Source: Paenimyroides ummariense (GTDB lineage: Bacteria; Bacteroidota; Bacteroidia; Flavobacteriales; Flavobacteriaceae). Taken from it: DNA of 64,000 nucleotides. Below are positions 25,582-35,758 of the stretch, in pieces; the stretch's first letter is position 1; each line of letters begins with the position of its first letter. The stretch is taken from assembly GCF_900115115.1 (NCBI RefSeq), contig NZ_FOVI01000001.1, positions 1 to 64,000 on the forward strand. Reading direction: 5' to 3'. A program made the position numbers and the translations under genes. The notes below the pieces were generated by a model. That model was not told the origin of the DNA, did not search any database, and was given only the letters and a program-made list of their open reading frames with translations.

Positions 25582-27387
25582 TTAATGATGTCCACCATCT
25601 TTTTCGCCATCTCTTAACGGCACTGTTTGCGGAACAAAATCTTCTTCGTAACCAGGCTTAGAATAATCATAAGGCCAACGGTGTACTTCTGGAATTGCAC
25701 CCGGCCAGTTACCGTGCATGTGCTCAACCGGTGTAGTCCACTCTAAAGTTGTAGCTCTCCATGGGTTTCTTGGTGCTTTCTTACCATAGAAAATACTGTA
25801 GAAGAAGTTAAACAAGAATACTAATTGGAACGCTGCTCCTACTAATGCAAACATGGTAATTAAGATGTTCACATCTACCATATCGTCGAACATTGGGAAT
25901 GCCGAGTTAGTATAGTAACGACGTGGTAAACCTGCCATACCGATAAAGTGCATTGGGAAGAAAACTCCGTAAGCACAAACTACCGTTACCCAGAAGTGAA
26001 TATAACCTAAGTTTTTATTCATCATGCGTCCGTACATTTTAGGGAACCAGTGGTAAATACCGGCAAACATACCATACAATGCTGATATACCCATTACTAA
26101 GTGGAAGTGAGCAATAACGAAATACGTATCGTGTACGTTGATATCCAACGTTGAATCTCCTAAAATAATACCTGTTACACCACCTGTAATGAACGTTGAT
26201 ACGAAACCAATACAGAATAACATAGAAGGGTTCATTTGTAAGTTACCTTTCCATAATGTAGTAATGTAGTTGAATGCTTTTACTGCCGATGGAATTGCAA
26301 TTAACAATGTTGTAAAGGTAAATACCGATCCTAAGAATGGGTTCATACCAGATACGAACATGTGGTGACCCCAAACAATTGTAGATAAAAATGCAATTGC
26401 TAAGATTGATGTAATCATGGCACGGTAACCAAAGATTGGTTTACGAGCGTTAGCCGAAATTACTTCAGATGTAATACCCATTGCAGGTAAAATTACGATA
26501 TATACCTCAGGGTGACCTAAGAACCAGAACAAGTGCTCAAATAATACCGGAGATCCACCTTGATAATGTAATACTTCTCCAGCTAAATAAATATCAGACA
26601 AGAAGAATGATGTACCAAAGCTTCTATCCATAATCAACAATAATGCAGCCGATAATAATACCGGGAACGATACAATACCAATAATTGCCGTTACCCATAA
26701 AGCCCATATTGTTAACGGTAAACGCGTCATAGACATACCTTTTGTACGCATGTTTAAAACCGTTACCACATAGTTTAATGATCCCATTAACGATTGTGCA
26801 ATGAACAATGCCATAGACACCAACCACAACGTCATACCTGTACCAGAACCTGGAATTGCTTCTGGAACTGCTGATAACGGAGGATAGATTGTCCAACCTG
26901 CTGATGCCGGTCCTGACTCTACAAACAATGAAGCAATCATTACGATACAAGCAATAAAGAAGATCCAGTATGATAACATATTCATGAATCCTGAAGCCAT
27001 ATCGCGCGCTCCAATCTGTAATGGAATTAATAAGTTAGAGAACGTACCTGATAAACCTGCAGTTAATACAAAGAATACCATGATGGTTCCGTGAATGGTA
27101 ACTAAAGCCAAATAAATATCGTTACGCATTACACCGCCCGGAGCGAAATCGTCTCCTAATAACCAAGAGAATACTTTGAATGATTCTTCTGGCCAAGCGA
27201 TTTGAATACGGAATAATAATGACATTGCAATACCAATGATTCCCATGATAATACCTGTTACAAGGAATTGTTTGGCAATCATTTTATGATCTTGACTAAA
27301 GATGTACTTTGTTACGAAAGTTTCTTTATGGTGGTGATCATCGTGTGAATGATCGTGTGTTAATTCGTGTCCTACTACTGCTGACAT
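25582..27387 (-). CDS. coxA: Cytochrome c oxidase subunit I
   Basis: 601 residues, 12 core membrane helices. FWFLGHPEVYIVILP holds the CuB histidine-tyrosine pair. WGHHMFVSGM gives two more CuB histidines. HDTYFVIAHFHLVMG gives the heme ligands near helix X. This is an A-family oxygen reductase that reduces O2 and pumps protons. The N-terminus is histidine-rich (HELTHDHSHDDHHHKE) and the C-terminus ends GGHH, which is unusual. It is the last gene of the act-cox operon. In F. johnsoniae the aa3 oxidase forms a supercomplex with alternative complex III. Confidence 0.96.
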   Translation of the reverse strand: MSAVVGHELTHDHSHDDHHHKETFVTKYIFSQDHKMIAKQFLVTGIIMGIIGIAMSLLFRIQIAWPEESFKVFSWLLGDDFAPGGVMRNDIYLALVTIHGTIMVFFVLTAGLSGTFSNLLIPLQIGARDMASGFMNMLSYWIFFIACIVMIASLFVESGPASAGWTIYPPLSAVPEAIPGSGTGMTLWLVSMALFIAQSLMGSLNYVVTVLNMRTKGMSMTRLPLTIWALWVTAIIGIVSFPVLLSAALLLIMDRSFGTSFFLSDIYLAGEVLHYQGGSPVLFEHLFWFLGHPEVYIVILPAMGITSEVISANARKPIFGYRAMITSILAIAFLSTIVWGHHMFVSGMNPFLGSVFTFTTLLIAIPSAVKAFNYITTLWKGNLQMNPSMLFCIGFVSTFITGGVTGIILGDSTLDINVHDTYFVIAHFHLVMGISALYGMFAGIYHWFPKMYGRMMNKNLGYIHFWVTVVCAYGVFFPMHFIGMAGLPRRYYTNSAFPMFDDMVDVNILITMFALVGAAFQLVFLFNFFYSIFYGKKAPRNPWRATTLEWTTPVEHMHGNWPGAIPEVHRWPYDYSKPGYEEDFVPQTVPLRDGEKDGGHH

Positions 27388-27414
27388 ACTAATAATTTTA
27401 TATTGGTAAACAAA

Positions 27415-28602
27415 TTATTTAATTACTTGAGCAACTACTGCAGTAGTATCTACTACAATTTGTGGTTCTTCTACCGGAGTTTGAACCGGCTGTGCTTCAA
27501 CTTTCGGAGCAGCAGCGGCAGCTTTCTCTTCGGCTACTTGTTTTCCTAATTTAGGTTGTTGGTTGATCCATTTTCTAAACTCGTTCTCTGTTTCAACTAC
27601 AACTTTTGCTTGCATGTTATAGTGTGAACGACCACATATTTTGTTACACAATAAAATATAGTCAAACGTATATGGTTCTAAACCAGGCTCGCCTTTTTCA
27701 ACCAACTTTTTGCTGTGTTTGTTGCGTGCTTCGTTGATCTTGTTTACACGATCTACAATTTCTTCACGGTCTCTCATTTCTGTAGTAGTAACCGTTGGTG
27801 TCATTGCAAACTGCGTAACCATACCAGGAACCGTGTTCATTTGTGCACGGAAGTGTGGGAAATAAGCAGAGTGTAAAACGTCTTGCGAACGCATTTTTAA
27901 TACTACTTTTTTACCAACCGGTAAGTGTAATTCTTTTGTTACAACATCGTCTTGTGCATTTGGATCTGCCATATCGGCACCCACAACGTTGATTCCTTCG
28001 ATAAAACGAACGTTTGCTTTACCTAATACGTTGTCGTCACCTGCATAACGGAAATCCCAGTTGAACTGTTTTGCGTAAACTTCTACGTAAATCACTTCTT
28101 CCTCTTCATCGTAATGCATAATGTTGTTCCAAGCGTATAATCCATATAAGATCAATCCTGCTAAAACAATTACCGGAATAATTGTCCAGATGAATTCTAA
28201 TTTATCATTATCTGCGAAGAACGTCGCTTTTCTGTCTGTATTACCACGGTATTTGAATGCAAAGTAGTGTAATAAGAACTGCGTTAAGAATTGAACAAAG
28301 AAGATAACTACTAAAGTAATCCACATTAACTGGTCAACATCTTTACCATGTTCAGAAGCTGCATTGCTTAACAACGGCATGTATCCCCATTTAACACAGC
28401 TATAAATTGTGAAAATGTAAATGAATGCCAGAAATCCGAACATTAAATATCCGTTGATATTATTGTCTTTATGTGTAGCAACCTGCGTCTTGTATTCTTC
28501 GCCAACGTGTTGTTTGCTCTGAGTTAAGTCGAAAATCTTAGTTAATTGCCAAATTGCAATTCCTAATAAAGCTACAATAACTAATATTAATAAACTCGTC
28601 AT
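27415..28602 (-). CDS. coxB: Cytochrome c oxidase subunit II with CuA site
   Basis: 395 residues, longer than the usual subunit II. Extra hydrophobic segments near 2-20 and 53-75 precede the two canonical helices (about 95-160). The cupredoxin domain contains the CuA ligands: His in VLHSAYFPHFRAQMNTVPGM, and CNKICGRSHYNM with its two cysteines, histidine and methionine. A Pro/Ala/Val-rich tail (about 355-395) follows. It receives electrons from cytochrome c or complex III and passes them to subunit I. It lies 27 bases before coxA. Confidence 0.95.
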   Translation of the reverse strand: MTSLLILVIVALLGIAIWQLTKIFDLTQSKQHVGEEYKTQVATHKDNNINGYLMFGFLAFIYIFTIYSCVKWGYMPLLSNAASEHGKDVDQLMWITLVVIFFVQFLTQFLLHYFAFKYRGNTDRKATFFADNDKLEFIWTIIPVIVLAGLILYGLYAWNNIMHYDEEEEVIYVEVYAKQFNWDFRYAGDDNVLGKANVRFIEGINVVGADMADPNAQDDVVTKELHLPVGKKVVLKMRSQDVLHSAYFPHFRAQMNTVPGMVTQFAMTPTVTTTEMRDREEIVDRVNKINEARNKHSKKLVEKGEPGLEPYTFDYILLCNKICGRSHYNMQAKVVVETENEFRKWINQQPKLGKQVAEEKAAAAAPKVEAQPVQTPVEEPQIVVDTTAVVAQVIK

Positions 28603-28621
28603 TTGTTTATTACTTTAAATA

Positions 28622-30133
28622 TTAATAATGAAAATGTTTACTTTCTTCTACCATTGGATTATTCTTAACCAATAACGGAGCTTTAGCAATTGCCGAGAAA
28701 CCGACAAAGATAAACAATCCGCCAAAGAACAATACAGATCCTATTTCGGCAGCACCAATAAACCAAGATGCACCAACAGTTCCAGGCATAATCATATTAA
28801 AGAAGTCTAAATAGTGACCTGCAATAATACATGTACCCGCCATAACAATGATCCAAGATAATCGTTTAAAGTCTGTATTGATTAATAATAATATAGGTAA
28901 TAAAAAGTTTAACGCCAGCATACCAAAGAAAGGCAAGTTGTATTCTTCTATTCTTAAAATGAAGTACGTTACCTCTTCAGGAATGTTTGCATACCACATT
29001 AACATGAATTGAGAGAACCATAAGTACGTCCAGAAGATAGATAAACCAAACATAAATTTAGCTAAATCGTGGATGTGTGATGTGTTTACGAATTCTAACA
29101 ATCCTTTGTTTTTAAGATATAATGTTGACAACGCAATAATAGTTACCGCTGTTACAAAGAACGATGCAAATACATACCAACCGAACAATGTTGAATACCA
29201 GTGCGTATCAATAGACATGATCCAATCCCATGACATGATAGATTCTGTGATGATAAAGAACACCAAGTAACCTGCTGCCAATTTAAAGTTCTTTTTGTAA
29301 TAATTTAAATCGCCTGTTTCATCTAAAGCTAATGAGTTTCTGCGAGATAACATTCTAAAGATATTCCAACCAGCTAAGAAAATAACGGCACGGATTAAAA
29401 AGAACGGTATGTTTAAGAAACCTGTTTTACCTTGAATAATGGTATCGTTAGCTACAACATCAGCATCCATCCAGATAAACAAATGGTTTAAATGAGCCGA
29501 ACTTGCTACCAACATTAAGAAAAACAATATAGAACCCGGTAATAAATAAGCCGATAAGCCTTCCATTACACGGAATAATACTGGTGACCAACCTGCAGAT
29601 GCAGCATACTGTATTTGATTAAAGGTAAAGATACCTAAAGAAATAAGCATGAAAAAGATACACCCAACGTAAACAGCAGCCCAAGGTTTGTTTTGTAACT
29701 GGTGTAATACGTGCTCTAAATGTTTTGTATGTTCTGCGTGCGCATCATGCGTATCAGCCTTTGCAGCGTGAGTAGTAGCTTCAGCGTGTGCCGGAGCTGC
29801 TTCTGTTACATGAGCAGTGTGTGCATCTGTTGAATCTGCAGCGTGCGCCGTACTATCGTTAGTAACAGCTGTTGCAGTTGCTGTATGCGCATCATGATTT
29901 GCTGCATGTGCATCATGGCTTGCCGTATTTGCTTCATGAGCCTTAGCTTCACCGTGTGCAGGTGCTGCGTGTGCATCGTGCGCGCCATGACCACCATGAT
30001 GTTGCTCGCTTAAAATTGCTTCAACCTCTTCAACTGTTTTAGGTGCCGTAAGAAAGCCGTAAGCGATCCCGATGATACCTAAAACCATTAAAATAACAGA
30101 AAAGGATTTTAATTTGCCTGAAAATGTGTACAT
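28622..30133 (-). CDS. actF: Alternative complex III membrane subunit ActF with His-rich segment
   Basis: 503 residues. The first membrane helix (about 10-30) is followed by an extraordinary segment (about 44-145) of HDAHA-type repeats with more than 20 histidines and many alanines. About nine further helices follow, including KPWAAVYVGCIFFMLISLGI and SWDWIMSIDTHWYSTLFGWY. The second part matches ActF, the NrfD-like membrane subunit of quinol:cytochrome c oxidoreductase (alternative complex III). Its position in the gene order, after ActE, is the usual one. The His-rich insert has no known role and is not part of the proton path. Confidence 0.93.
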   Translation of the reverse strand: MYTFSGKLKSFSVILMVLGIIGIAYGFLTAPKTVEEVEAILSEQHHGGHGAHDAHAAPAHGEAKAHEANTASHDAHAANHDAHTATATAVTNDSTAHAADSTDAHTAHVTEAAPAHAEATTHAAKADTHDAHAEHTKHLEHVLHQLQNKPWAAVYVGCIFFMLISLGIFTFNQIQYAASAGWSPVLFRVMEGLSAYLLPGSILFFLMLVASSAHLNHLFIWMDADVVANDTIIQGKTGFLNIPFFLIRAVIFLAGWNIFRMLSRRNSLALDETGDLNYYKKNFKLAAGYLVFFIITESIMSWDWIMSIDTHWYSTLFGWYVFASFFVTAVTIIALSTLYLKNKGLLEFVNTSHIHDLAKFMFGLSIFWTYLWFSQFMLMWYANIPEEVTYFILRIEEYNLPFFGMLALNFLLPILLLINTDFKRLSWIIVMAGTCIIAGHYLDFFNMIMPGTVGASWFIGAAEIGSVLFFGGLFIFVGFSAIAKAPLLVKNNPMVEESKHFHY

Positions 30134-30160
30134 ATCTAAACTTTCAAATAAGTTTTACAA

Positions 30161-30709
30161 TTATAATTCCGATTTCAATTTTAACACATAAGCAGCTACC
30201 ATCCATCTTTCGGTTTGTGTTAACTGGTTTTTATGTGATCCCATTGAGTTTAATCCGTACGTTACAACGTGGTAAATTCCACCTTCTGTTAACTCACGTT
30301 CAGCATAACTTGGTACTCCCAGGAATTTTTCTCTTTTAACTAAATTTCCTTTTCCGTCGCCGGCATCACCGTGGCAAATTGCACAGTAAATGGTGTACAA
30401 CTGCTTCGCCTTTGTCATATCACCTTCGGTAATAGAATCTAAAGGAGATTTAGAATTTAGTCTTGCCGCAGCTAAACCTTCCGGAGTATTTGGATACTCT
30501 TCAGGTGTAAATCCGCGAGGTACTGATCCTTGTGCAGGCACCTGACCTTCTTTTCCGTTTTTAAATGCGCTTGATTCAGAATAGGTTTCGTAAGCTACAG
30601 ACTCGTACATATTAGGAAATAACTGGTAATTTGGTTTTTCCTTATTAAAACAAGAGGTAGCTAAAGTTGAAACTGCTGCCAAGGCAACTATTTTATATAA
30701 ACTCTTCAT
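30161..30709 (-). CDS. actE: Alternative complex III monoheme cytochrome c ActE
   Basis: 182 residues, a lipoprotein (LATSCFNKE) with one heme c site: CAICHGDAGDGKG. A distal methionine candidate is in LNSMGSHKNQLT. The N-terminal half, SVAYETYSESSAFKNG to QVPAQGSVPRGFTPEEYPNT, is the standard ActE arm. It carries electrons from the core of complex III towards the oxidase on the periplasmic side. It is eight bases downstream of actD. Confidence 0.94.
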   Translation of the reverse strand: MKSLYKIVALAAVSTLATSCFNKEKPNYQLFPNMYESVAYETYSESSAFKNGKEGQVPAQGSVPRGFTPEEYPNTPEGLAAARLNSKSPLDSITEGDMTKAKQLYTIYCAICHGDAGDGKGNLVKREKFLGVPSYAERELTEGGIYHVVTYGLNSMGSHKNQLTQTERWMVAAYVLKLKSEL

Positions 30710-30717
30710 TTTTACTA

Positions 30718-31242
30718 CTAATGTTTATCGATTACTTTAACTTCTACTGCACCGGTGTTTCTAAAGAACTCTAAAGCTTCTTCTTCGCTACCGTGTAAAG
30801 CAACTTCCATTAAAAAATGATCATCGGTTGTTCTTACATCTGGGTTTTCTGCTTTTTTAAACGGCCATAATCTACTTCTTAAAAAGAATGTAATAACCAT
30901 TAAATGGGCTGCAAAGAAAACGGTTAATTCAAACATAATTGGCACAAATGAAGGCATGTTTTGAATATAGCTAAAACTTGGTTTACCACCAATATCTTGC
31001 GGCCAATCTTGTATCATAATGTAATTCATCATGTAAGTTGCGAAAGATAAACCACATAAACCATAGATAAATGCACAAATTGCTAATCGCGTTGGTTTTA
31101 ATCCCATTGCTTTATCTAAACCGTGTACAGGAAAAGGTGTATAAACCTCTTCGATATGATGATGTGCAGCTCTGGTTGTTTTAACTGCATCCATTAAAAC
31201 ATCATCATCATTGTATAATACGTGTAAAACTTTTGTACTCAT
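30718..31242 (-). CDS. actD: Alternative complex III subunit ActD (DUF3341)
   Basis: 174 residues with two membrane helices (about 48-70 and 103-127). Its soluble N-terminus contains HHIEEVYTPFPVHGLDKAMGL, the DUF3341 hallmark. The C-terminal DDHFLMEVALHGSEEEALEFF is also typical. ActD is a small structural subunit that helps to anchor the complex and has no cofactor. Seven bases from actC and eight from actE, within one operon. Confidence 0.95.
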   Translation of the reverse strand: MSTKVLHVLYNDDDVLMDAVKTTRAAHHHIEEVYTPFPVHGLDKAMGLKPTRLAICAFIYGLCGLSFATYMMNYIMIQDWPQDIGGKPSFSYIQNMPSFVPIMFELTVFFAAHLMVITFFLRSRLWPFKKAENPDVRTTDDHFLMEVALHGSEEEALEFFRNTGAVEVKVIDKH

Positions 31243-31248
31243 AATTTA

Positions 31249-32652
31249 TTAATGATTATGTGAATGGTGTCCGTTCTCTCTCTCTTTTTTGTAATTTTCA
31301 CCAGAAGATTTTAAAATTGTTTTAACCTCTGCCTGTGCAATTACCGGGAATGTTCTAGAGTATAATAAGAATAATACAAAGAAGAACCCTATAGTACCGA
31401 TATAAATACCTGCATCTACAAATGTTGGTTGGAACATTGTCCAAGACGATGGCAAGTAATCACGGTGTAATGATGTTACGATGATCACGAAACGCTCAAA
31501 CCACATACCAATATTTACGATAATTGATATAATGAACGATCCCATAATTGATGTACGTATTTTTTTGAACCACATTACCTGCGGAGAAATTACGTTACAC
31601 GTCATCATTAACCAGTATGACCACCAGTAAGGACCTGTTGCACGGTTTAAGAAAGCGTATTGTTCATACTCTACTCCCGAATACCAAGCTACCCATAACT
31701 CTGTGATGTATGCGATACCAACAACCGAACCTGTAATCATTACAATGATGTTCATTAATTCGATGTGCTGAATAGTAATGTAGTCTTCTAAACTTACAAC
31801 TTTACGCATAATGATCAAAAGCGTGTTTACCATGGCAAACCCAGAGAAGATCGCACCCGCAACGAAGTAAGGTGGTAAAATGGTTGTATGCCAACCTGGA
31901 ATTACCGACGTAGCAAAGTCAAAAGATACAATGGTGTGTACCGAAAGTACCAATGGCGTTGCTAAACCTGCCAATACTAAAGATACTTCTTCAAAACGTT
32001 GCCAGTCTTTTGCACGACCAGACCATCCGAATGATAAAGTAGAATAAATTCTTTTTGAAAAAGGTGTTACCGCTCTATCACGTAACATAGCGAAATCTGG
32101 TAATAAACCTGTCCACCAGAAAACCAATGATACAGATAAATAGGTAGAGATCGCGAATACGTCCCATAATAACGGTGAGTTAAAGTTAACCCATAACGAC
32201 CCGAACTGGTTTGGCATTGGTAATACCCAGTATGCCAACCATGGACGACCCATGTGGATAATTGGGAACAAACCTGCCTGAACTACAGAGAAAATGGTCA
32301 TTGCTTCTGCAGAACGGTTAATAGCCATTCTCCATTTCTGACGGAATAATAATAATACAGCCGAGATAAGTGTACCCGCGTGACCGATACCTACCCACCA
32401 AACAAAGTTGGTAATATCCCAAGCCCATCCAACAGTTTTATTTAATCCCCATGTACCAATACCTGTACCAATTGTATAAACCATACAACCAGCTCCCCAA
32501 AGGAATGCAATTAAAGCAATTGTGAAAACAGTCCACCATTGTTTATTCGCACGTGTTTCTACAGGTCTAGCAACATCTACCGTTATATCGTGATAGGTTT
32601 TATCACCAATAACTAAAGGTTTTCTAATGGGTGCTTCGTAATGTGACGACAT
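31249..32652 (-). CDS. actC: Alternative complex III quinone-binding subunit ActC (NrfD-like)
   Basis: 467 residues, ten membrane helices, of the NrfD/PsrC family. The first helices are preceded by RKPLVIGDKTYHDITVDVAR, typical of ActC. VWWVGIGHAGTLISAVLLL and IIHMGRPWLAYWVLPMPN lie in the quinol-site region. It is thought to oxidise menaquinol and to contain a proton pathway. The C-terminus ends GHHSHNH, another histidine-rich tail in this operon. It lies between actB and actD. Confidence 0.95.
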   Translation of the reverse strand: MSSHYEAPIRKPLVIGDKTYHDITVDVARPVETRANKQWWTVFTIALIAFLWGAGCMVYTIGTGIGTWGLNKTVGWAWDITNFVWWVGIGHAGTLISAVLLLFRQKWRMAINRSAEAMTIFSVVQAGLFPIIHMGRPWLAYWVLPMPNQFGSLWVNFNSPLLWDVFAISTYLSVSLVFWWTGLLPDFAMLRDRAVTPFSKRIYSTLSFGWSGRAKDWQRFEEVSLVLAGLATPLVLSVHTIVSFDFATSVIPGWHTTILPPYFVAGAIFSGFAMVNTLLIIMRKVVSLEDYITIQHIELMNIIVMITGSVVGIAYITELWVAWYSGVEYEQYAFLNRATGPYWWSYWLMMTCNVISPQVMWFKKIRTSIMGSFIISIIVNIGMWFERFVIIVTSLHRDYLPSSWTMFQPTFVDAGIYIGTIGFFFVLFLLYSRTFPVIAQAEVKTILKSSGENYKKERENGHHSHNH

Positions 32653-32687
32653 AATCCTTTATTATAATGTTTCTAATTAATACTAAC

Positions 32688-35600
32688 TTATACGTTTCTA
32701 ACTTTTACGTGGTAGAACACATTTGGTTTAGTACCGATATGCTCTAACAAATGGTATCTTCTGTCATCTTCAAACAACATAGCCACTTCAGACTGTTTGT
32801 CGTTCACATCTCCAAAAACCATAGATCCCGATGTACAAGCTGCAGAACAAGCTACTTCAAACTCATCTCCGCTTATTGCTCTACCTTCTCTCTTAGCTTT
32901 TAAAATGCTCGCTTGTGTCATTTGAATACATAATGAACATTTTTCCATAACCCCGCGAGAACGTACATTAACATCTGGGTTTAATACCATACGTCCTAAA
33001 TCGTCATTCATGTGGTAATCGAACGCGTTGTTTTGGCTATATAAGAACCAGTTGAAACGACGTACTTTGTACGGACAGTTGTTTGCACAGTAACGTGTAC
33101 CCACACAACGGTTGTATGCCATGTGGTTTTGACCTTGGCGACCGTGAGATGTTGCAGCAACCGGGCAAACTGTTTCACAAGGTGCGTGGTTACAGTGCTG
33201 ACACATTACCGGTTGGAAAACTACCTGAGGATTATCTGCAGGATGCTCTAAACCATTAAATGTATTAATGTTTTCCATTAAACCTTTAGCACTGTTCTTT
33301 GTAGTTACATCTTCTGCAAATGTATCTTCAGAAGAATAATATCTATCGATACGTAACCAGTGCATATCGCGTGATCTTCTTACTTCGGATTTACCAACAA
33401 CAGGAACGTTGTTTTCTGCGTGACATGCAATAACACATGCACCACAACCTGTACAAGAGTTCAAATCGATAGACAAGTTGAAATGGTGACCTGTTGAGCG
33501 ATCAAAAGATTCCCAGATATCAACTGTTGATGCTTCAACCGACTGGTGATCTAAAGATACGTGTGGTTTAACATTCCACTCTTTAACATCTTTCGTATTA
33601 AAGATTTCTAATGTAGTATCCTTAACAATATCACCACGACCCATTAAAGTTCTTTGTAACTGAACACAAGCAAACTCGTGATCGCCCGAACCTAATTCTA
33701 CAGATACATTTTGTGTATTATTAAAGTCTTTGTATAATTTGTAAGCATTAACACCTACTTGCATTTCTTCTTTTAAGGCAGATTTACGTCCGTAACCAAA
33801 CGCTAAACCTAAAGTACCTTTTGCCTGACCTGGTTGGATAAATGCAGGAACTTTCTCTAAAGTATTTTCACCTACTTTTAAAGTAACGTAAGATCCGTTT
33901 AAACCACCATTTGCAACATTGTAGTTTTTAATACCCAATGCTTCCGCATCGGCTTTAGAAACTGTTACATAGTTATCCCAAGAAACACGTGTGATTGGAT
34001 CAGGGAACTCTTGTAACCAAGGGTTATTTGCCTGTTGCCCATCTCCCATTCCGGTTTTAGGATACAATACCAATTCTAAACCGGCAGCTTTTTTAGTTGC
34101 AGCTAATGCAGATGCAGCAGCGCCAAAATCAGCAGATGCAGTTGCAGAACCTGTAACTTCAACAGCAGAAAAACCATCGTGAACCATTTGGTTCCAAGTT
34201 TTTCCGTTGGCTAAAGCAGTACCCGATGCTTTTAAATAATCGTAGTAAGATTCTGTTTTACCTAACCAAGTTAATAAACCTTCTTGGAATTGTTTTGTAT
34301 TGAATAACGGACGAATGGTTGGTTGCGTAATAGAATAATGACCTTTACGCATTTGAACATCGCCCCAAGATTCTAAATAATGAGGTGCAGCAGCAGCGAT
34401 TGTAGTTAAAGATGCTGTTTCGTCTTCGCGTAATGAAAAAGAAGCAGAAAGTTTTACTTTTTTCAATCCTTCTGCAAAAGCAGCGCCGTTGAATAACGTA
34501 TAAACAGGATTAACACCACTCATAATTAAAGTATGAACCAAACCTGCATTCATGTCTTTAACCAACTGTGCAACTTCTTTATTGTTACCACCGCGCACAT
34601 ATTTAGGTTGTGCCGGGTTAAAAGCAGCCGAACCTAATGCTTGGTTAATAGCAAATACTAATAACTGTGCATTAACATCGTCTAAACCTGAAACCAACAC
34701 ACCTGCAGAACCAGCAGCTTTTAATTGTTGTGCCGCTTTTGTAACTTCTGCATCGGCAGCAGTATTTGTAACTGCTACAGCATTACCTGTAACAATATTG
34801 TATATTTTAACTAAAGCTAATTTTTGATCTGCAACAGTTAACGGAATACGTTTGTCTGCATTTGCACCAGCTAAAGACATATTTGCCTCGATCTGGATGT
34901 GCTTAGACATTTTTCCGTTTTTAGGAACGCGACCTTTAGCATATTCGCTATCGTATCCGCCTCCTTGCCAATCTCCTAAGAAATCTGCACCAACAGAAAC
35001 AATTACATCCGCTTTTCCAAAATTGTAATCAGCCAATGCGCGCTCGCCGTAAGCTTGTTGGTATGCATCTAAAGCAGCATCCGATCCTACTGCATCGTGC
35101 ACAATGTGCTTTGCTGATGGATACGCAGCTTTAAATTCTGCAATTAACTTATCTGTAGATGGCGATGCCATTGTGTTTGTTAATAAAACAATCTGACCCG
35201 TTGCGCTTGTTAAGCTTGCTTTAATTTTTTGATCAACATCTGACCAAGAAGCAGCTTTATTGTCAATTTTTGGTTGCTTTAAGCGTAAACTATCATATAA
35301 AGACAATACAGAAGCGTGTACACGTGCGTTTGCACCTGTTAACGCGTTTTCCATAAAGTTATTCTCTACTTTAATAGGACGACCTTCGCGTGTTTTAATT
35401 AAAACGTTTACGAAATCAAATCCGTCTGCAACCGTAGTTGCGTAAAAATCAGCAACACCAGGAATAATTTCCTCTGGTTGAAATACATAAGGAATCGACT
35501 TTTTCACCGGTCCTTCACAAGCTGCTAAAGAAGCTGCAGCTGTAGAAAACCCAACGTATTTCAAAAAGTCTCTACGAGAGGTTGATGAAGACGACAATGC

Positions 35601-35729
35601 ATTTTTGTCTCCAAGAAAATCCTCGGTTGGAATCTCTTCAACAAACTCATTGTTTCTTAGCGTCTCAACAATAGAACTGTTCTCGTTAAGTTCCTCAACA
35701 CTTTTCCAGTATTTTTTGTTTGATGCCAT
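32688..35729 (-). CDS. actB: Alternative complex III iron-sulfur subunit ActB
   Basis: 1013 residues. A Tat-type signal (SRRDFLKYVGFSTAAASLAAC, starting near residue 52) is embedded after an N-terminal extension and ends in a lipobox-like Cys. A large molybdopterin-oxidoreductase-like domain fills the first 750 residues but is believed to carry no cofactor. The C-terminal ferredoxin part has CTGCGACVIACH, CQHCNHAPCETVCP, CVGTRYCANNCPY and CSLCIQMTQ with later CSAAC. That is enough ligands for three [4Fe-4S] and one [3Fe-4S] cluster, as in the F. johnsoniae and Rhodothermus complexes. It acts on the periplasmic side. Confidence 0.96.
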   Translation of the reverse strand: MASNKKYWKSVEELNENSSIVETLRNNEFVEEIPTEDFLGDKNALSSSSTSRRDFLKYVGFSTAAASLAACEGPVKKSIPYVFQPEEIIPGVADFYATTVADGFDFVNVLIKTREGRPIKVENNFMENALTGANARVHASVLSLYDSLRLKQPKIDNKAASWSDVDQKIKASLTSATGQIVLLTNTMASPSTDKLIAEFKAAYPSAKHIVHDAVGSDAALDAYQQAYGERALADYNFGKADVIVSVGADFLGDWQGGGYDSEYAKGRVPKNGKMSKHIQIEANMSLAGANADKRIPLTVADQKLALVKIYNIVTGNAVAVTNTAADAEVTKAAQQLKAAGSAGVLVSGLDDVNAQLLVFAINQALGSAAFNPAQPKYVRGGNNKEVAQLVKDMNAGLVHTLIMSGVNPVYTLFNGAAFAEGLKKVKLSASFSLREDETASLTTIAAAAPHYLESWGDVQMRKGHYSITQPTIRPLFNTKQFQEGLLTWLGKTESYYDYLKASGTALANGKTWNQMVHDGFSAVEVTGSATASADFGAAASALAATKKAAGLELVLYPKTGMGDGQQANNPWLQEFPDPITRVSWDNYVTVSKADAEALGIKNYNVANGGLNGSYVTLKVGENTLEKVPAFIQPGQAKGTLGLAFGYGRKSALKEEMQVGVNAYKLYKDFNNTQNVSVELGSGDHEFACVQLQRTLMGRGDIVKDTTLEIFNTKDVKEWNVKPHVSLDHQSVEASTVDIWESFDRSTGHHFNLSIDLNSCTGCGACVIACHAENNVPVVGKSEVRRSRDMHWLRIDRYYSSEDTFAEDVTTKNSAKGLMENINTFNGLEHPADNPQVVFQPVMCQHCNHAPCETVCPVAATSHGRQGQNHMAYNRCVGTRYCANNCPYKVRRFNWFLYSQNNAFDYHMNDDLGRMVLNPDVNVRSRGVMEKCSLCIQMTQASILKAKREGRAISGDEFEVACSAACTSGSMVFGDVNDKQSEVAMLFEDDRRYHLLEHIGTKPNVFYHVKVRNV

Positions 35730-35758
35730 TGTATATATATTAGCTTCTTAAATTATTA

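Noticed and set aside
29800..30000. CRISPR-like or tandem DNA repeat in actF
   Set aside because: The repetition is at protein level (HDAHA) with varied codons and lies within an intact reading frame.
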